Shown here: positions 1-5,908 of the stretch, piece after piece
Position numbering within the stretch: position 1 is the first letter of the stretch
How the letters are laid out: each line of letters opens with the position of its first letter
DNA from: an uncultured Collinsella sp.
GTDB taxonomy: Bacteria > Actinomycetota > Coriobacteriia > Coriobacteriales > Coriobacteriaceae
Length of the DNA stretch: 9,340 nucleotides
Assembly: GCA_900550355.1 (NCBI GenBank)
Contig: URRT01000072.1
Coordinates: 1-9,340 of the forward strand
Direction of reading: 5' to 3'
Program-made: the position numbers and the translations under genes
The notes under the pieces: model-generated
Told to the model about the DNA's origin: nothing
Databases searched by the model: none
Seen by the model: the letters and a program-made list of their open reading frames with translations, nothing else

Positions 1-48
1 GGCAGCAGAAAGCGAGACAAAACCGCGGCGTGAAACCATATCGAACAT
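1..48 (-). CDS. 5' end of a Tat-exported protein (cut by window edge)
   Basis: Only the first 16 codons are inside the window. They read MFDMVSRRGFVSLSAA, which contains the twin-arginine pattern S-R-R-x-F-V followed by the start of a small hydrophobic stretch, as expected for a Tat signal peptide on a protein exported in folded form. The ATG at 48 is chosen because AAAGGG lies about 6 nt upstream (positions 60-55). A second in-frame ATG at 39 has no comparable site. A TATAAT box at 114-109 would give a leader of about 55 nt. The gene lies downstream of moeA-mogA but beyond their terminator, so it appears to be a separate unit. By inference from the neighbours it could be a molybdate/tungstate-binding protein or a Mo/W oxidoreductase subunit. 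Other Tat substrates, such as flavoproteins, are equally possible. Confidence 0.65.
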   Translation of the reverse strand, partial: MFDMVSRRGFVSLSAA

Positions 49-108
49 ATTCAACCCTTTCGGACCTTGTGCCCGGGTACCCCACCGCGAGCTTTATTCT
101 GTTACTAG

Positions 109-114
109 ATTATA
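109..114 (-). promoter_or_regulatory. -10 box of the Tat-protein gene
   Basis: Read on the minus strand, positions 114-109 are a perfect TATAAT. It lies in the AT-richest part of the interval between the mogA terminator and the ATG at 48. No good -35 hexamer is seen 16-18 nt upstream, and that position abuts the half-site array at 137-161, which would fit an activator-dependent promoter. The distance and strand suit the partial gene at the left edge. Confidence 0.5.
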
Positions 115-136
115 CTTCCGCGCGAATAGAGATAGT

Positions 137-161
137 GAGAAATTATTCTCGTTAGAGAATA
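137..161. promoter_or_regulatory. Operator-like array of GAGAA/TTCTC half-sites
   Basis: Three alternating 5-bp elements lie at a regular 9-nt pitch: GAGAA at 137-141, TTCTC at 146-150 and GAGAA at 155-159. They form two overlapping perfect inverted repeats that share the middle element, and the right-hand one extends to 7 bp (TATTCTC, then GTTA, then GAGAATA). A further GAGA lies at 129-132. The array sits just upstream of the TATAAT box at 114-109, roughly from -30 to -55 relative to the probable transcription start. A binding site for a dimeric regulator is the simplest reading. It does not match the long ModE consensus as I remember it, so the regulator is unknown. Confidence 0.45.
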
Positions 162-200
162 TAGTTTCGAGTTGCCGTGCACCTCGCGTCGCTTCGGCGG

Positions 201-237
201 AAAACAAAGGCGGAGCAGCCGTTCAGGTCGCCCCGCC
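201..237 (-). terminator. Intrinsic terminator of the moeA-mogA operon
   Basis: On the minus strand, 14 nt after the mogA stop codon, GGCGGGGC (237-230) pairs with GCTCCGCC (216-209) over 8 bp including one G-T wobble, with a loop of 13 nt. The run TTTGTTTT follows (208-201). Stem plus U-rich tract is the standard Rho-independent form, and the position fits the end of the operon. Confidence 0.75.
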
Positions 238-250
238 GCAGGTAAACCGC

Positions 251-730
251 TTAGTTGGTATGTCCGCCGCCCGCTGTCATCTGAGCCGCATGCTCCAGCT
301 GGTCTGCTATGGCCTCCCAGCTTTCGCGGGCGGCCTTCGTAGAACCGGGAAAGTTTACGACAAGCGTATGACCTCGTTGCATGCAAATAGCGCGCGAGAG
401 CATAGCGCGGCGCGTCTTGGTCATGGAGTACGCACGGATTGCCTCTGCAATACCCGGCACATCGCGGTCGCAGACGGCACGCGTCGCCTCGGGCGTCACA
501 TCGCGCATCGAAAGTCCCGTGCCGCCGCAGGTGAGCACGACATTGGCGTGGCACTCATCGGCGGCTTCCACAATGGCATCACCGATCTCGCTGACGTCGT
601 CGCGCACGACCACATGTGAGGCGACCGTCCAGCCCTGCGCCTCGATAAGTTCCTCGAGCGCAGCACCCGCCTCGTCCTGGGCAAGATCGCGCGTATCCGA
701 GCACGTCACGATCGAAATCTTCAACTCCAT
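251..730 (-). CDS. mogA: Molybdopterin adenylyltransferase (MogA/MoaB family)
   Basis: The product (159 aa) should activate molybdopterin with ATP to adenylyl-molybdopterin, the substrate MoeA uses for metal insertion; it is cytosolic. Evidence is the MoCF-binding fold with V-L-T-C-G-G-T-G at 65-72, R-D-V-T-P-E at 76-81 with its conserved Asp, L-S-R at 111-113, and the C-terminal N-F-P-G-S-T-K-A at 126-133. The RDVTP and LSR features resemble E. coli MogA more than MoaB. The frame stays open further upstream, but the ATG at 730 is chosen because TAGGAGGA lies 8-9 nt before it and the family sequence begins there (MELKISIVTCSD). That ribosome binding site overlaps the moeA stop codon and only 10 nt separate the genes, so translation is probably coupled. 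A terminator follows at 237-201. Confidence 0.93.
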   Translation of the reverse strand: MELKISIVTCSDTRDLAQDEAGAALEELIEAQGWTVASHVVVRDDVSEIGDAIVEAADECHANVVLTCGGTGLSMRDVTPEATRAVCDRDVPGIAEAIRAYSMTKTRRAMLSRAICMQRGHTLVVNFPGSTKAARESWEAIADQLEHAAQMTAGGGHTN

Positions 731-740
731 AGTCTTCCTC

Positions 741-2003
741 CTACAACACCGTGCCCTCGGGCAGGTCGACGCGAACAACGTCCACGACGTCGCCCGCCTT
801 GAGCTCGCACGGCCCTTCGTCAATACGCAGCAGGCAGTTGGCCCGCTGCATCGTGCCGAGCAGCGCCGAATTCTGCGTCTTGGCCTCGGTCACCAACAGC
901 TCACCGGTCTCGGGGTCGCGCGAAACCGTGGCGCGATCAAAGAAGCGTCGGTCCTGTCGCTTCTTCACGCCGTGCGTCAATATCGCCTGTTGCACGGGAC
1001 GCGCACCCTCGGCAAAGCCGCGCATCTTGCGAATCGCCGGACGGGCGAGCATCTCAAAGCCCACATACGCCGCGGCCGGATTGCCTGAAAGCCCAAGGTA
1101 GGGCTTGCCCCCGAGCAAGCCAAACGTGATGGCCTTGCCGGGGCGCATCGAGATGCGATCGAACAGTACCTCGCCCTCGCGCCGGACGAGCGCCGTCACG
1201 TAGTCGTAATCGCCCGCCGAGGCACCACCGCTCGTAATGACAAAATCGCACTCCTGCACGGCGCGATGCACCAGCTCGGCAATCGCCTGCTCATCATCGG
1301 GCGCAATGCCGTAGAAAACAGGCTCGGCTCCTGCATCGAGTGCTTCGGCCATCAACGCCGACGAGTTGGAGTCGCGAATCTGCCCGCGCGCCGGCACGTT
1401 ACTCGGTGCGACCAGCTCCGTGCCCAGCGAGATGATGCCCACACGCGGGGCGGCGTGCACCTTCACGCGCGCGTATCCGGCGCTTGCCAGCAGACCCGCC
1501 CCCGCCGGAGCCACGACCTCGCCGGCGTGCATCACAACATCGCCGGCATGGGCCTCCTCGGCGGCAGAGCGAACGCTCTCCCCTACCTTGGCAGGCGCCG
1601 AGAAACGAACGTGCGAGTCCTCGTTGCCGTCGCCATCGAGCACGTCGACGATCTCGTATTTCACTACGGCATCGGCACCTTCGGGTACCGGCGCGCCCGT
1701 CATGATGCGGACCGTCTCGCCCACTCCGATTGTGCCCTCAAACACATGGCCCGCGGCCTCATGTCCGATAACATCGAGCGTCACCGGTGCCTCGCCAGAT
1801 GCCTGCGCCAAGTCCGCCGACCGCACGGCATATCCGTCCATAGCGCTGTTGGCAAACGGCGAGATGTCGATATCAGCCACCGCGTCCTCGGCCAAGGGAA
1901 AACCAGCCGCCTGCCACACGGGAATCTCGACCAGATCGGTCGGAGCAACGTGCGACAGAACAATCGACTGCGCGTCCTCCAGCGGAATGAGTTTCTCTGC
2001 CAT
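741..2003 (-). CDS. moeA: Molybdopterin molybdotransferase MoeA
   Basis: The product (420 aa, usual family length) inserts molybdate (or tungstate) into adenylyl-molybdopterin, completing the cofactor in the cytosol. The N-terminal MoeA domains carry F-A-N-S-A-M-D-G-Y-A at 50-59 and R-I-M-T-G-A-P-V-P at 99-107. The MoCF-binding domain starts near 186 and carries T-S-G-G-A-S-A-G-D-Y-D at 257-267, M-R-P-G-K-A at 286-291 and L-S-G-N-P at 305-309. The C-terminal domain IV follows from about 340. The ATG at 2003 is chosen because AAGAGG lies just upstream; the GTG two codons earlier overlaps that site. The gene is first in an operon with mogA. Compared with the usual GGVSVGD and LPGNP, this protein has GGASAGD and LSGNP, which are mild variants that do not suggest loss of function. 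Confidence 0.95.
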   Translation of the reverse strand: MAEKLIPLEDAQSIVLSHVAPTDLVEIPVWQAAGFPLAEDAVADIDISPFANSAMDGYAVRSADLAQASGEAPVTLDVIGHEAAGHVFEGTIGVGETVRIMTGAPVPEGADAVVKYEIVDVLDGDGNEDSHVRFSAPAKVGESVRSAAEEAHAGDVVMHAGEVVAPAGAGLLASAGYARVKVHAAPRVGIISLGTELVAPSNVPARGQIRDSNSSALMAEALDAGAEPVFYGIAPDDEQAIAELVHRAVQECDFVITSGGASAGDYDYVTALVRREGEVLFDRISMRPGKAITFGLLGGKPYLGLSGNPAAAYVGFEMLARPAIRKMRGFAEGARPVQQAILTHGVKKRQDRRFFDRATVSRDPETGELLVTEAKTQNSALLGTMQRANCLLRIDEGPCELKAGDVVDVVRVDLPEGTVL

Positions 2004-2060
2004 ATGCACCTCTTAATGCCACGGCGCACAACAGGGGCGCCGATTCTTTATGCTTGTCTC

Positions 2061-2066
2061 AGTATA
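2061..2066 (-). promoter_or_regulatory. Possible -10 box for moeA
   Basis: The minus strand reads TATACT here, about 57 nt before the moeA ATG. No convincing -35 hexamer is seen at 16-18 nt. The same stretch reads TATAAT on the plus strand (2063-2068), again without a good -35, so the polarity is uncertain. Confidence 0.3.
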
Positions 2067-2090
2067 ATCCCCCGACGCACGACCGCGACT

Positions 2091-2129
2091 CGGCCTGCAC
2101 CAGCAAATACACCTGTCGGTTGCAGGCCG
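2091..2129. promoter_or_regulatory. Inverted repeat between the two divergent promoters
   Basis: CGGCCTGCA (2091-2099) and TGCAGGCCG (2121-2129) are perfect 9-bp complements separated by 21 nt, with half-site centres 30 bp apart, close to three helical turns. The element lies between the candidate moeA -10 box and the -10 box of the ClC gene. It may be a protein-binding operator or merely a hairpin. There is no T tract, so it is not a terminator. Confidence 0.4.
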
Positions 2130-2178
2130 CGAAACAGAATGGAAACCAACCCACCGGCTCGTCGCGTTTACCGCGTTT

Positions 2179-2184
2179 TATAAT
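2179..2184 (+). promoter_or_regulatory. -10 box of the ClC-family gene
   Basis: A perfect TATAAT lies 30 nt before the ATG at 2214, which would leave a leader of roughly 23 nt containing the ribosome binding site AGAGGA (2204-2209). The -35 region is weak (GGCTCG at the 17-nt spacing), so an activator or a weak promoter is possible. Confidence 0.45.
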
Positions 2185-2433
2185 GCTTGCGTTGCAACCT
2201 AAAAGAGGAACGTATGGCTCATAACGACAAACCCGAAAGCGCAAACGAAGCGCAGGATCATTCCCAGCCGCTCGACGAAGGCGGTTTTTTCTCCCTGAAC
2301 GACGTCATCACGGCAGGCAGGCATCAGCTCACCCGCTCCGAGCACCTCTTGGCTGCCGACACGCGCCGCAACGCCCGCAACCTACTCGCGAGCGCTAAGT
2401 TGCTCGCACTCGTCGTCATCGTCTCGCTGGGCG

Positions 2434-2438
2434 TTTTT
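2434..2438 (+). other. T5 run carrying the first frameshift of the ClC gene
   Basis: Upstream of this run the coding sense is in the frame of the ATG at 2214; downstream it continues one frame over. With four Ts the text reads S-L-G-V-L-A-S-L-N-I-A-T-D without a break. With five Ts the frame enters GLAEYRDRLSR, which has no membrane character. A one-base gain by slippage in the homopolymer is the simplest account. Confidence 0.7.
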
Positions 2439-2694
2439 GGCCTCGCTGAATATCGCGACCGACTATCGCGAGCACCATGCGTGGATTTACGCGCTGCTTC
2501 CCGTTGTGGGCATGGCCACCGCGTGGGTCTACAAGAACCACGGTCTCGCCGCCAAGCGTGGCAACAACCTGGTCATCGACTCCGCCCTGGGCACACGCCT
2601 CATCCATATGCGCATGGCCGTCCTCACCTTCGTCTGCTCCACACTCACGCACCTAACGGGCGGATCGGCCGGTCGCGAGGGAGCCGCGGTGCAG

Positions 2695-2705
2695 AGGCCA
2701 AAAAG
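2695..2705 (+). other. 11-nt insertion after the ClC GREG motif
   Basis: The 11 bases AGGCCAAAAAG separate the codons for G-R-E-G-A-A-V-Q from those for M-G-A-P. In ClC proteins the motif GREGxxVQ runs directly into an I/L/M-G residue pair. In E. coli ClcA, as I recall it, 25 residues lie between that Gln and the next conserved block (ATGAA), and this gene also has 25 if the 11 nt are removed. No second copy of the 11-mer was noticed nearby, so a simple tandem duplication is not evident. Confidence 0.7.
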
Positions 2706-3713
2706 ATGGGCGCCCCAACCCCCAGCAACATCTCGAGCCTCGCCCACCTCAAAAAGCATGACCACCACGACCTCATGCTCGCCGGCATCTCGTCGGCCTT
2801 TGGCGCCGTATTCGGTTCGCCCCTTGCCGGAGCATTCTTTGGCATGGAGATGTGTTTTATCGGCAAGATCGACTACACCGCGGGCATCTACTGCCTGGTC
2901 GCCTCGTTTACCGGCTACTTTACATCACTCGCCCTGGGTACCGAGTACGAGGCGAATGCCATCGCCAGCGTTCCCGGCATGACGCCGCGGACGGTTGCCA
3001 TCGTTGTTATCAGCGCCATCATCTTCGGTCTGACGGCACGCCTCTTTGCCTGGTCGGTTCGAACCGTCAAGAGCCTGTACGGTCGCATTATCACCAATTA
3101 CCTCGTTCGCGCACTCGTGGGCGCGCTCGTGGTGCTCGCGGCCTACGCGATGCTCGACGCCTGGAAGTATGCCGGCCTTGCCACCTGGCTCTCGGGCGCC
3201 GGGTTCGCCGGCAACACCACCCTGGCGGACGCAGCCATCAAGTTGGTCGTCACAGCGCTGACCCTGGGCGCCGGCTTCCAAGGCGGCGAGGTCACGCCCC
3301 TGTTTGGCATCGGTGCGGCGCTCGGCGGCTGGATCGGTTGCCTCGTCGGAATCGACCCCAGCTTTCTGGCGGCGCTGGGCATGCTCGGCGTGTTCTGTGC
3401 CGGCCTCAACGTGCCCATCACCACCTGCATGATGGCCATCGACCTGTTCCACGGCACGGCCGCCGGGTTCTTTGTCATCGTGGCCTTTATCAGCTACCTA
3501 ACCGGCGGGCACCGCGGCGTGTACCCCGCCCAGCGCATCATCTCACCCAAGCGCCGTTCGCTTATTGTGGATGAGGGCGGTACGGTAGCGGATGCTATCG
3601 AGCGCCACAACGACCTGATAGAGTAGACGTAAGTATTCGCCGTGCAGCCACAATCGGGGGCAATTCGACCTGAGTGCGACCGCACCGTCACGTCATACGC
3701 CGGGAGTCGCCAC

Positions 3714-4676
3714 ATGCACGCAACTGATTTTGGTCGCACGCTCATCATCGCCAACCCAGCCGCCCAGTCGGGTGCGGCGCATGAAGTTGCCGAGCGCCTG
3801 CAGCGCTTTTTGGACATGACTGCACGCGCATCCCAGTTTGACCTGGTGCTGACCGAGCGCATGGGGCACGCCGAGGAGCTGGCCGCCCAGGCTCAGGGCT
3901 ATCGCACCGTTATCGCCCTTGGCGGCGACGGCGTGATCCACGAGGTCGTCAATGGACTCATGACGCAGGATGAATCGGGCCGTCCTGCCCTTGCCGTCCT
4001 ACCCGTTGGCTCCGGCAACGATTTTGCCCAGACGCTCGGTATCGAAGATTTCTCCGGTAAGGATTTTGGCGCGCTGCTCACCTGTGAGCTGCAGCGTCAA
4101 GACATCGGGCGTATTCGCTCATGGAGCCCTGCGAGCGGTAGCGGCGAGGCTACCGTTGAGTACTACGACCAGACGCTTTCGGTTGGCATCGATGCCGCCA
4201 TCGGCCTTGGCACCACCGAGCTGCGCAAAAAGACCGGCTTGACGGGCGCGCCGCTCTACACCCTCTCGGGACTTGAGCAGTTTGGCCTACGCTATCGCAA
4301 CTACCCCATGACAGTCAGCTTTGACGGGGCGCCCGCCGAGCGCGTGAGGGCAATCATCATGGCGATTCAGCTGGGTCCTACCTATGGCTCGGGCTATCGC
4401 ATCTGTCCCGACGCTGACCCCTGTGACGGTATATTCGACGTCTGCTACGCCTGCGGCCCCGTTCCGCGTGCGGTCGCGCTTCCCATGTTCCTTTCGGCCA
4501 AAGATGGCCACCACACCAAGCTGCCACCGGTTCGCATGCGCCGCTGTCGCCATGCCGAGCTTACCTTTGAGGAGCCCGACTACCCCATCCAGGCCGACGG
4601 GGAGCCCGTTGTCGCCTCGCACATCGAGGTCGACGTCCTCGGCGGCGCCCTCAACGTCTGGCGCCCCACCTACTAG
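3714..4676 (+). CDS. Diacylglycerol/lipid kinase (DagK/YegS/BmrU family)
   Basis: The 320-aa product belongs to the DAGK-catalytic fold family, which phosphorylates diacylglycerol or a related lipid with ATP at the cytoplasmic membrane face and feeds phosphatidate back into phospholipid or lipoteichoic acid turnover. Visible motifs are N-P-A-A-Q-S-G at 14-20, the nucleotide-binding G-G-D-G at 70-73 within GGDGVIHEVVNGL, and G-S-G-N-D-F-A at 99-105. The C-terminal half has D-G-I-F-D-V and A-D-G-E-P, typical of the family's beta-sandwich domain. The frame is open back to a GTG at 3642, but that has no ribosome binding site. The ATG at 3714 has GGGAG 7 nt upstream, and the family sequence begins just after it. 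It lies 87 nt after the broken ClC gene with no terminator seen between, so the two may be co-transcribed. The exact lipid cannot be read from sequence. Confidence 0.88.
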   Translation: MHATDFGRTLIIANPAAQSGAAHEVAERLQRFLDMTARASQFDLVLTERMGHAEELAAQAQGYRTVIALGGDGVIHEVVNGLMTQDESGRPALAVLPVGSGNDFAQTLGIEDFSGKDFGALLTCELQRQDIGRIRSWSPASGSGEATVEYYDQTLSVGIDAAIGLGTTELRKKTGLTGAPLYTLSGLEQFGLRYRNYPMTVSFDGAPAERVRAIIMAIQLGPTYGSGYRICPDADPCDGIFDVCYACGPVPRAVALPMFLSAKDGHHTKLPPVRMRRCRHAELTFEEPDYPIQADGEPVVASHIEVDVLGGALNVWRPTY

Positions 4677-4708
4677 CCACCCCTATTTCACCGCAACTTA
4701 TGAAGAGA

Positions 4709-5089
4709 TCATTCGTCGCTGCCCGGCTTGCGACGGTTGGCCTTTTTAATGGCGTTGAAGTGTTTGTCGTTGAGCCTGCGCTGGCGCGATCGCTGTGGCA
4801 CTTTAGTCTTGACGCGGCGGCGCGGCGGACGGCCACGACGCTCAAGCTCAGCGCGCAGTTTACGCAGACAGCAGCTACGGTTCTGGAACTGACTGCGGCT
4901 CTCGCGCGCCGTCACGGTAATCCCCGAAGGGATATGTTTCATGCGCACCGCCGAGTCCGTCGTGTTCACGCCCTGTCCGCCCGGACCCGTCGCGCGAAAT
5001 ACCTGCACCTCGCAATCGCGCGCCAACTCCTCGACCGACATCTCGGCATAGCGCGCATACTCGCGCCATCCCATCTTGTTCTCATCCAT
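4709..5089 (-). CDS. Small release-factor-like protein with GGQ motif
   Basis: The 126-aa product consists almost only of the RF-1 peptidyl-hydrolysis domain: R-A-T-G-P-G-G-Q-G-V-N at 32-42, with GGQ at 37-39, then T-D-S-A-V-R-M-K-H-I-P-S-G-I at 44-57, followed by a strongly basic tail (about 84-121). It lacks the codon-recognition domain of RF1/RF2. Proteins of this layout (ArfB/YaeJ, PrfH-like and unnamed release-factor-like proteins) release nascent chains from stalled or damaged ribosomes, the basic tail of ArfB sitting in the empty mRNA channel. The core motif here is closer to RF2 (TDSAVR, HIPTGI) than to ArfB. The ATG at 5089 is chosen because GGGAGG lies about 7 nt upstream; the ATG at 5104 overlaps that site. 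It converges on the lipid kinase with 32 nt between stops, and follows xpt after a terminator. The rescue role is inferred. Confidence 0.8.
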   Translation of the reverse strand: MDENKMGWREYARYAEMSVEELARDCEVQVFRATGPGGQGVNTTDSAVRMKHIPSGITVTARESRSQFQNRSCCLRKLRAELERRGRPPRRRVKTKVPQRSRQRRLNDKHFNAIKKANRRKPGSDE

Positions 5090-5109
5090 ATCAGCACCTC
5101 CCCTCATAC

Positions 5110-5145
5110 AAAAAATGTGACAAAGGGACAGTCCCTTTGTCACAT
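5110..5145 (-). terminator. Perfect palindrome acting as xpt terminator
   Basis: ATGTGACAAAGGGAC (5115-5129) and GTCCCTTTGTCACAT (5131-5145) are perfect 15-bp complements around a single A. On the minus strand the hairpin comes 27 nt after the xpt stop and is followed by a run of Ts (5115-5110), so it fits an intrinsic terminator. It ends only about 20 nt before the start codon of the release-factor-like gene. The sequence closely resembles a palindrome that, from memory, is dispersed in many copies through Coriobacteriia and some Firmicutes genomes, so it may also be a mobile REP-like repeat. Confidence 0.75.
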
Positions 5146-5172
5146 CGCATACCAATCGCTTGTGTTGCGCAC

Positions 5173-5751
5173 TTAGGCGAAGGTGATCTTGCCGTTCTCG
5201 CAGTCCATATCGGCGATACGGGCCAGGCTCTCAACGCGGAAGCCGCGCTTACGGAGCTTATCGCCGCCGCCCTGGAAGCCCTTCTCAACGGCGATGCCAA
5301 TGCCGGCAAATTCGGCGCCCGCAGCCTCGCAGATCTTAATAAGGCCCTCGAGCGCGCAGCCGTTGGCCAGGAAGTCGTCGATAATCAGGACCTTATCGCC
5401 CTCGGACAGAAAGCGCTTGCCGACGATGACCGGGTACTCCTTCTGCTTGGTAAAGGAATAGATGGTCGTGGCATACTGCTCGCCGTCAAGGTTGATGGAC
5501 TGGGCCTTCTTGGCAAAGACCACCGGCACGCCGCCAAAATGCTGAGCTGCGATGCAGGCCATACCAATACCCGAAGCCTCGATCGTCAGGATCTTGTTGA
5601 TCTCGACGCCCTCGAACAGACGGGCCCATTCGGCGCCCATGTGGTCGAACAGCTCAACGTCGCACTGGTGGTTGAGGAAGGCATCAACCTTAAGGACGTT
5701 ACCGGCCTTTACGATGCCGTCATGGCGAATACGATCCTCAAGCTCCTGCAT
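5173..5751 (-). CDS. xpt: Xanthine phosphoribosyltransferase
   Basis: The 192-aa product should convert xanthine and PRPP to XMP in cytosolic purine salvage; its length and sequence match the B. subtilis Xpt type. Visible motifs are E-A-S-G-I-G at 58-63, F-A-K-K at 79-82, and the PRPP-binding loop I-I-D-D-F-L-A-N-G at 123-131 with its two Asp residues. The N-terminal text V-D-A-F-L-N-H-Q at 22-29 is also typical. The ATG at 5751 has AAGGGG about 9 nt upstream. In Bacillus the gene is controlled by a guanine riboswitch; I found none in the 157 nt upstream. The transcript probably ends at the palindrome at 5145-5110. The MFS gene lies upstream with no clear terminator between, so co-transcription is possible. 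Confidence 0.93.
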   Translation of the reverse strand: MQELEDRIRHDGIVKAGNVLKVDAFLNHQCDVELFDHMGAEWARLFEGVEINKILTIEASGIGMACIAAQHFGGVPVVFAKKAQSINLDGEQYATTIYSFTKQKEYPVIVGKRFLSEGDKVLIIDDFLANGCALEGLIKICEAAGAEFAGIGIAVEKGFQGGGDKLRKRGFRVESLARIADMDCENGKITFA

Positions 5752-5908
5752 GGCGCAACCCCTTCTCGCGGCAACGATACCGCGCGATTAATAAACGTTG
5801 TTCGATAGTCTACCACGGACCGACCCCCGCCCGCCCCACAAGCCGCATCGCACCACAAACCAGTCTTTTTGGGACGGCGCGAATCGTGGCAGACAGTCTC
5901 CCAACACG
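5752..5908. other. MFS-xpt intergenic region, no clear signal
   Basis: No terminator for the MFS gene, no purine riboswitch and no convincing promoter for xpt was found. Two minor features are present on the minus strand: a G-rich run (5837-5824; G4, G3 and G5 separated by single Cs), and a weak 5-bp hairpin, CGCGG/CCGCG (5784-5767), just before the xpt ribosome binding site. Neither can be given a role. Confidence 0.4.

Larger units (their letters stand above)
2214..3626 (+). pseudogene. ClC-family anion channel/antiporter gene, doubly frameshifted
   Basis: An intact homologue would be a polytopic inner-membrane channel or H+-coupled antiporter for chloride or another anion. The ATG at 2214 has AGAGGA 4 nt upstream. 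The start (MAHNDKPESANE) and everything from MGAPTPSNIS (2706) to the stop share one frame, including G-S-P-L-A-G-A-F-F-G-M-E and the filter-type motif G-G-E-V-T-P. The stretch from about 2437 to 2694 makes ClC sense only one frame over: RGNNLVID, then GGSAGREGAAVQ with GREG at 2671-2682. Removing one T from the run at 2434-2438 and 11 nt at 2695-2705 restores a continuous protein of 466 aa. As present, the ORF is uninterrupted (470 aa) because the two changes sum to 12 nt, but about 86 native codons, including membrane helices and the GREG filter with its gating glutamate, are replaced by an Arg/His-rich stretch. A working transporter is very unlikely. Sequencing or assembly error is the main alternative. 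Confidence 0.85.

Noticed and set aside
381..2183. Several long plus-strand open frames opposite mogA and moeA
   Set aside because: Low-complexity Arg/Ser/Pro-rich translations caused by high GC. The minus-strand genes are unambiguous.
2004..2213. Moco riboswitch before moeA or fluoride riboswitch before the ClC gene
   Set aside because: No aptamer-like conserved segments were recognised. The only structure is the 9-bp inverted repeat, which also lies upstream of both candidate -10 boxes and so would not be transcribed.
2434..2705. Programmed ribosomal frameshifting to rescue the ClC gene
   Set aside because: A shift at the T5 run could be imagined, but a return by -1 slippage on the A5 run would leave four extra residues (RPKK) inside the filter helix. 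Two such events in one channel gene have no precedent that I know of.
3674..3685. Short palindrome GTGCG-AC-CGCAC between the ClC and lipid kinase genes
   Set aside because: Its loop is only two bases and no T tract follows. Arms of 5 bp are expected by chance at this base composition.
4640..4708. Terminator between the convergent lipid kinase and release-factor-like genes
   Set aside because: A GGCGCC/GGCGCC hairpin can be drawn at the end of the kinase gene, but it lies within coding sequence and has no T tract on either strand.
5824..5837. Possible G-quadruplex on the minus strand upstream of xpt
   Set aside because: Only three G runs of three or more are present, with the fourth limited to GG further on, so a stable three-layer quadruplex is not supported.
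5752..5908. Guanine (purine) riboswitch upstream of xpt
   Set aside because: None of the conserved loop and junction sequences of the purine aptamer could be found in the leader.
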